Shown: positions 6,075 through 9,454 of the stretch, in pieces | Numbering within the stretch: the stretch's first letter is position 1 | Layout: every line of letters begins with the position of its first letter | Position numbers and translations under genes: made by a program | DNA from: Polynucleobacter sp. | Lineage (GTDB): Bacteria; Pseudomonadota; Gammaproteobacteria; Burkholderiales; Burkholderiaceae | DNA length: 9,454 nt | NCBI GenBank assembly: GCA_023253245.1 | Contig: JALRHB010000045.1 | Location: 278-9,731, forward strand | Reading direction: 5' to 3' | Notes under the pieces: model-generated | Told to the model about the DNA's origin: nothing | What the model saw: the letters and a program-made list of their open reading frames with translations, nothing else | Database searches by the model: none

Positions 6075-6090
6075 CTGGGATTGTATACAG
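6075..6090. promoter_or_regulatory. SOS box (LexA operator) of lexA
   Basis: On the lexA strand the site reads CTGTATACAATCCCAG, which fits the CTG-N10-CAG LexA operator. The left half CTGTATA is perfect and the right half is degenerate. It overlaps the lexA -10 element and ends one base before the lexA ATG, so bound LexA would block its own promoter. It also lies 44 bp before the divergent asparaginase start. Confidence 0.82.
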
Positions 6091-6108
6091 CACTTTTTGA
6101 TAATTCAA
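6080..6108 (-). promoter_or_regulatory. lexA promoter
   Basis: On the minus strand a -35 element TTGAAT (6108-6103) and a -10 element TACAAT (6085-6080) are exactly 17 bp apart. Six bases separate the -10 from the A of the lexA ATG at 6073, so transcription should start at or next to the start codon. Confidence 0.75.
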
Positions 6109-6133
6109 GAAAAATGAAGGCGGATAATAGGGT

Positions 6134-7210
6134 ATGAGCTCAAATTTAAGTCAATCTGCGAAGGCTCCCCACATTTTGGTTTTGGGTATGGGGGGGACCA
6201 TTGCTGGTCTGGCGTCTAATCCATTAGATAAGCCCACCCGCTACCAAGCAGGGCAGCTTGGGGTAAATGATTTAGTAAGCCAGGTGCAGTCGGCGATTCC
6301 TGAGGGAATCGAGGTGTTTTCTAAGCAAATTGCCAATATCAATAGTCGTGATCTGAGGGATGCGCATCTAACTGCTCTTGGTCTGGCAGTTCAAGAGGCC
6401 CTAAATGATGCTCAAGTTCGGGGAGTTGTAATTACCCATGGCACAGATACCCTAGAGGAAACAGGCGCTTTCTTACAGATAGTTTGCGGTTATGAGGCAC
6501 ATCACTCGGGAAAAAGAGTTGTTCTGACTGGGGCAATGTTGCCTAGTAATGCACCTCAGCCCGACGGCCCCTCAAATCTTTTGGATGCTCTTCGGTGGGC
6601 CTCTACCGAAATTGATAATTGCCCGGGTGGAATATATGCCGTAATGGATGGGCGCGCTTGTATGGCTATGGATTTGGCGAAGCGCCATGCTCACTGCCTT
6701 AATGCAACCATTAAAGACTCTCCTAGCAGCTCTGTGGGTCTCATTAATCCCTCATGGTTGGCAGGTGTGAAGTCTGTGCAAGCCTTGTGGCATGAAGATT
6801 TGCCCGTTCCTGATGTGAGCGAATGGCCTTGGGTGGAAATCTTGACTTGTCATGCTGGTGCTAGGCCCGAGACTCTGAGGCATTGGCTTGATAGTAAAGT
6901 GGAGGGCCTCGTAATCGCTGGAACGGGTAATGGCGGAATTCATGCCGACTGGTTGGCACCGTTGAAAGATTTGCTGACTCAAGGTATTGCCCTTGTAAGA
7001 ACAAATCGGACGGGGGCAGGAGAAACCCTACAGGACATGCCTGACATTGACCCTCCTTCCTGCCTTGCAAGTGGGAAGTTTTCAGCTCCCAAAGCCAGAA
7101 TTGCACTGCAATTAGCTATTAATGCAGCAAAACAAGCTAATTTAGCTGGTAAACCTCTGACTTGGCAGGATTTTTTTGCTAGAATAGCAGTCTTGCCAGA
7201 AATTAGGTAA
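6134..7210 (+). CDS. L-asparaginase
   Basis: This 358-residue enzyme hydrolyses asparagine to aspartate and ammonia. The catalytic residues of the bacterial asparaginase/glutaminase family are all present: T22 in GGTIAG, Y37 in TRYQAG, S71 in INSRD, T104-D105 in HGTDTLEET, and K127 in SGKRVV, followed by LTGAM and DGPSNL. The last third forms the smaller C-terminal domain, including VEGLVIAGTGNGG. The N-terminus (MSSNLSQSAKAP) has no hydrophobic signal, so it is probably cytoplasmic, although the motif wording is closer to the type II group; I leave the ansA/ansB choice open. It diverges from lexA across 60 bp that contain the SOS box. The ribosome binding site is poor, and a GATAAT sequence (6123-6128) just before the ATG may be its -10. 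Confidence 0.92.
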   Translation: MSSNLSQSAKAPHILVLGMGGTIAGLASNPLDKPTRYQAGQLGVNDLVSQVQSAIPEGIEVFSKQIANINSRDLRDAHLTALGLAVQEALNDAQVRGVVITHGTDTLEETGAFLQIVCGYEAHHSGKRVVLTGAMLPSNAPQPDGPSNLLDALRWASTEIDNCPGGIYAVMDGRACMAMDLAKRHAHCLNATIKDSPSSSVGLINPSWLAGVKSVQALWHEDLPVPDVSEWPWVEILTCHAGARPETLRHWLDSKVEGLVIAGTGNGGIHADWLAPLKDLLTQGIALVRTNRTGAGETLQDMPDIDPPSCLASGKFSAPKARIALQLAINAAKQANLAGKPLTWQDFFARIAVLPEIR

Positions 7211-7270
7211 GGGCTTTAAAAGCTGTAAATCCATGTAGTTCGTTTTGCCTACAATTTGTTACTACCTTGT

Positions 7271-7321
7271 CACACTGGCGCTAACTTTAAAACCATCGGA
7301 AGTTAGCATGACGCCCAGGTG
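7271..7321 (+). promoter_or_regulatory. Structured leader of the rpsF operon, candidate S6:S18 autoregulatory element
   Basis: The leader folds as an 8-bp upper stem GCTAACTT (7280-7287) / AAGTTAGC (7300-7307) with a 12-nt loop ending ACCATCGG. A lower stem GGC/GCC (7277-7279 with 7313-7315) extends into CAC/GGTG, and ATGAC is bulged on the 3' side. It ends 11 nt before the rpsF Shine-Dalgarno. In many bacteria the rpsF leader carries an element bound by the S6:S18 complex that imitates its 16S rRNA site. Position and general shape fit; I did not check it against the family model. A TACAAT at 7250-7255 may be the operon -10, without a clear -35. Confidence 0.55.
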
Positions 7322-7344
7322 GCTTTATCCTTAAGGAGTGTTAG

Positions 7345-7719
7345 ATGCGTCATTATGAAATCGTCTTTATCGTCCATCCGGACCAAAGCGAGCAAGTGCC
7401 TGCAATGATTGATCGCTACAAGGCGACATTAGCAGCTGCTGGCGGCAAAGTTCACCGTATTGAAGATTGGGGTCGTCGTCAGATGGCTTACATGATCGAC
7501 AAGCTTGCTAAAGCTCACTACGTTTGCATGAATATTGAGTGCGACCAGAAAACTCTGGAAGAGCTCGAGCATGCGTTCAAATTTAACGATGCTGTTTTGC
7601 GTCACCTCATCATCAAAACTAAGAAAGCTGAAACCGAGCCTTCTATCATGATGAAAGAAGTGCAACGTGAAGAAGCGCGCAAATCAGCTCAAACTGAAGC
7701 TCCTGTAGCTGCGGTTTAA
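7345..7719 (+). CDS. rpsF: 30S ribosomal protein S6
   Basis: S6 binds with S18 to the central domain (platform) of the small subunit. The 124-residue sequence starts MRHYEIVFIVHPD and has the alpha/beta sandwich signature regions, including RIEDWGRRQMAY (about 38-49) and FNDAVLRHLIIKTKKAE, then a charged C-terminal tail usual for betaproteobacteria. A strong Shine-Dalgarno AAGGAG (7333-7338) lies 6 nt before the ATG. It is the first gene of rpsF-priB-rpsR-rplI-dnaB and follows a structured leader that may respond to its own product. Confidence 0.98.
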   Translation: MRHYEIVFIVHPDQSEQVPAMIDRYKATLAAAGGKVHRIEDWGRRQMAYMIDKLAKAHYVCMNIECDQKTLEELEHAFKFNDAVLRHLIIKTKKAETEPSIMMKEVQREEARKSAQTEAPVAAV

Positions 7720-7778
7720 GTTAAAAATTTGAAGAGGAATACACAGACTAGAAAACGTATCAGAGTGACGGAGCGGCG

Positions 7779-8072
7779 TTGAATCATTTCACCCTAACTG
7801 CATTCTTGGTATCCAAAGACGCGATTCGATTTACACCAGCAGGAATACCGGTGATGCATTGCCAGCTAGAACATGGCGGCGAGGTAAACGAGGTAGGAGT
7901 GGCCAGGAAAATTCAGATGAGTGTTGAAGCCATAGCAATCGGTCCGATACAAAAGGGCATAGAGCAATTGGATTTAGGAGCCGAGGCAGTGTTTGAGGGA
8001 TTCTTAGCGCCCAAGACTCTTCGTAATCAAAGACTGGTTTTCCATATCACCCATATTCAATTGAAAAATTAA
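7779..8072 (+). CDS. priB: Primosomal replication protein N (PriB)
   Basis: PriB is a small dimeric OB-fold protein that binds single-stranded DNA and works with PriA to reload DnaB at stalled forks. The 97 residues show the single-strand-binding-protein-like fold (LTAFLVSKDAIRFTPAGIPV, then VEAIAIGPIQ and AVFEGFLAPK), and the gene lies between rpsF and rpsR as in E. coli. The start codon is TTG: the frame has a TAG at 7749-7751 and no ATG, GTG or other TTG before 7779, and the next ATG would remove the first strands. A GGAG lies 5 nt upstream (7770-7773). The weak start may keep PriB low next to highly expressed ribosomal genes. The gap to rpsR is 13 bp. Confidence 0.93.
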   Translation: MNHFTLTAFLVSKDAIRFTPAGIPVMHCQLEHGGEVNEVGVARKIQMSVEAIAIGPIQKGIEQLDLGAEAVFEGFLAPKTLRNQRLVFHITHIQLKN

Positions 8073-8085
8073 AAAGGAAATCATC

Positions 8086-8358
8086 ATGGCGTTTGGTAAG
8101 AAACCCGATTTCAAAAAGAAGCCTGCTCAGAACCCATTGTTCAAGCGTAAACGTTATTGCCGTTTCACTGTTGCTGGCGTAGAACAGATTGACTACAAAG
8201 ATGTCGATACATTGAAGGACTTTATTGGCGAAAACGCCAAGATCACTCCAGCTCGTTTGACTGGCACACAAGCAAAGTATCAGCGTCAATTAGACACTGC
8301 TATTAAGCGTGCTCGTTTCTTGGCCTTGTTGCCATTCTCCGATCAACATAAGAAATAA
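8086..8358 (+). CDS. rpsR: 30S ribosomal protein S18
   Basis: S18 pairs with S6 on the small-subunit platform. The 90-residue sequence has the basic N-terminus KKPDFKKKPAQNPLFKRKRYCRF and the family core IDYKDVDTLKDFI, ITPARLTGT, and a C-terminal RNA-binding helix rich in Arg and Lys (YQRQLDTAIKRARFLALLPF). An AAGGA at 8074-8078, directly after the priB stop, lies 7 nt before the ATG. It is co-transcribed with rpsF and rplI. Confidence 0.98.
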   Translation: MAFGKKPDFKKKPAQNPLFKRKRYCRFTVAGVEQIDYKDVDTLKDFIGENAKITPARLTGTQAKYQRQLDTAIKRARFLALLPFSDQHKK

Positions 8359-8371
8359 TTAGGAGCCCTCA

Positions 8372-8824
8372 ATGCAAATCATTCTTTTAGAAAAAGTAAT
8401 TAACTTGGGCAACCTTGGCGATATCGTTCGCGTAAAAGACGGTTACGCTCGCAATTTCTTAATTCCACAACGTAAAGCGCGTCGTGCAACTGAATCAGCT
8501 ATTGCTGATTTTGCAACTCGTCGCGCTGAACTTGAGAAAGTGGCTGCTGAGAAATTGGCTGCTGCGCAAGCGGTGGGCGAAAAGCTCAAAGACTTGGTTC
8601 TTGAAATTAGTCAAAAGGCTGGTGTTGATGGTCGTTTGTTTGGTTCCGTAACCAATCACGATATCGCTGATGCTTTAAAGGCTAAAGGCTTCGTTATTGA
8701 AAAAGCGTCTGTGCGTATGCCTACTGGACCATTGAAGATGGTTGGTGATCACCCTGTAGCGGTTGCTGTTCATACCGATGTTGTGGTGGATATCACTATT
8801 CGTGTTGTTGGCGAGCAAGCGTAA
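8372..8824 (+). CDS. rplI: 50S ribosomal protein L9
   Basis: L9 binds 23S rRNA and helps keep the reading frame. The 150-residue protein has the usual arrangement: an N-terminal domain with the L9 signature (MQIILLEKVINLGNLGDIVRVKDGYARNFLIP, 1-32), a long connecting helix (about 40-78, rich in Ala, Glu and Lys), and a C-terminal domain with GRLFGSVTNHDIADAL. A good Shine-Dalgarno AGGAG (8361-8365) lies 6 nt before the ATG, 13 bp after the rpsR stop. Confidence 0.98.
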   Translation: MQIILLEKVINLGNLGDIVRVKDGYARNFLIPQRKARRATESAIADFATRRAELEKVAAEKLAAAQAVGEKLKDLVLEISQKAGVDGRLFGSVTNHDIADALKAKGFVIEKASVRMPTGPLKMVGDHPVAVAVHTDVVVDITIRVVGEQA

Positions 8825-8846
8825 TTTAGTTCTGCAATAAAGCCTC

Positions 8847-9454
8847 ATGGCTGAATCCCGTTCACGTTCCCTTATGCCAAATCCCGGCGCGATGGGTTCT
8901 GGGGATACAGTCGTGCAGGCCTTAAAAGTACCGCCGCATTCTGTAGAAGCCGAGCAATCTTTGCTCGGTGGCCTACTTATTGATAACTCTTCATGGGATA
9001 ACCTGGGTGGAGTATTAAACGACAAAGATTTTTATCGCCCTGAACATGCTTTGATTTACAAGGTCATTGCGCGTCTCATTAGCGAAAATCATCCCGCAGA
9101 TGTGATTACCGTTTATGACGCTGTGAAGTCTGAGCAGGGCGGTGATTTAGTCAGTATTGACTACCTTAATTCATTAGCCCAAAACACTCCAAGTGCGGCG
9201 AACATAAAAGGCTATGCTGATATTGTTCGTGACCGCAGTATTCTGCGTCGCTTGATTGAAGTTTCAGACAGCATTGTTAACTCCGCATTCGTTCCAGAAG
9301 GTCGAACAGTTAGAACCCTGTTGGATGAAGCTGAATCACGCATTCTGCAAATTGGCGAAGAAGGCAGTCGCAAAGCGGATTACCTCGAAATTGAGCCGCT
9401 CTTAAAAGCAGTAGTTGCACGTATTGATGAACTCTATAACCGCCAAGGCGGTAG
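8847..9454 (+). CDS. dnaB: Replicative DNA helicase DnaB, N-terminal part (cut by window edge)
   Basis: About 202 codons are present before the right edge. After a variable N-terminal tail comes the DnaB signature LKVPPHSVEAEQSLLGGLL, followed by the all-helical N-terminal domain (about 26-130, with DFYRPEHALIYKVI and DYLNSLAQNTPSAANI) and the linker helix region (about 135-200, with RDRSILRRLIEV and RILQIGEEG). The RecA-like ATPase domain with its Walker motifs lies beyond the window. DnaB is the hexameric helicase that unwinds DNA ahead of the replisome. Start choice is uncertain: ATGs at 8847, 8874 and 8892 are all in frame and none has a strong ribosome binding site; I chose the first because it is 22 bp after rplI. 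Confidence 0.93.
   Translation, partial: MAESRSRSLMPNPGAMGSGDTVVQALKVPPHSVEAEQSLLGGLLIDNSSWDNLGGVLNDKDFYRPEHALIYKVIARLISENHPADVITVYDAVKSEQGGDLVSIDYLNSLAQNTPSAANIKGYADIVRDRSILRRLIEVSDSIVNSAFVPEGRTVRTLLDEAESRILQIGEEGSRKADYLEIEPLLKAVVARIDELYNRQGG

Noticed and set aside
7223..7238. CTGTAAATCCATGTAG before rpsF, similar to a LexA operator
   Set aside because: It ends TAG instead of CAG and matches only 11 of 16 positions of the ideal box; the right half is poor and the operon is not a usual SOS target.
8675..9025. Minus-strand open frame of 116 codons over the rplI-dnaB junction
   Set aside because: Antisense shadow of rplI and of the dnaB start; no ribosome binding site or recognisable domain.

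Overview
The window reads as a slice of chromosome from a low-GC member of the Burkholderiaceae, most likely Polynucleobacter or a close relative. This comes from protein character and gene order (earP-efp, uvrC-pgsA-tRNA-tRNA, lexA, rpsF-priB-rpsR-rplI-dnaB) and from moderate GC across most of the window. It was not checked by any search. All genes are housekeeping. I see no CRISPR array, prophage, insertion sequence or defence cassette.

Layout. Positions 1 to about 160 are clearly GC-richer than the rest. They hold the first 25 codons of a glutathione reductase-like gene on the minus strand and a strong terminator hairpin, and they look like DNA from a different, probably alphaproteobacterial, source. 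From about 163 the native sequence begins: efp and earP on the minus strand form the elongation factor P and EF-P arginine rhamnosylation pair. uvrC and pgsA follow on the plus strand, with the uvrC and earP start codons overlapping by two bases. Then come tRNA-Gly(GCC), tRNA-Cys(GCA) and an uncharacterised lipoprotein with its own promoter. A bidirectional terminator separates the lipoprotein from the convergent lexA. lexA has an SOS box within its promoter and probably makes a leaderless mRNA. An L-asparaginase gene diverges from lexA. Last is a ribosomal/replication operon: a structured leader, rpsF, priB (TTG start), rpsR, rplI and the 5' part of dnaB, which runs off the right edge.

Functional themes. 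EarP modifies Arg32 of EF-P so that ribosomes can get through polyproline stretches. UvrC (excision repair) and LexA (SOS control) belong to DNA damage handling, while PriB and DnaB act in replication restart and replication, coupled to ribosomal proteins S6, S18 and L9. PgsA makes phosphatidylglycerophosphate for the membrane. No new system is evident. The points most worth checking are the foreign left edge, the forced overlap of the earP and uvrC start codons, and the compact lexA promoter.
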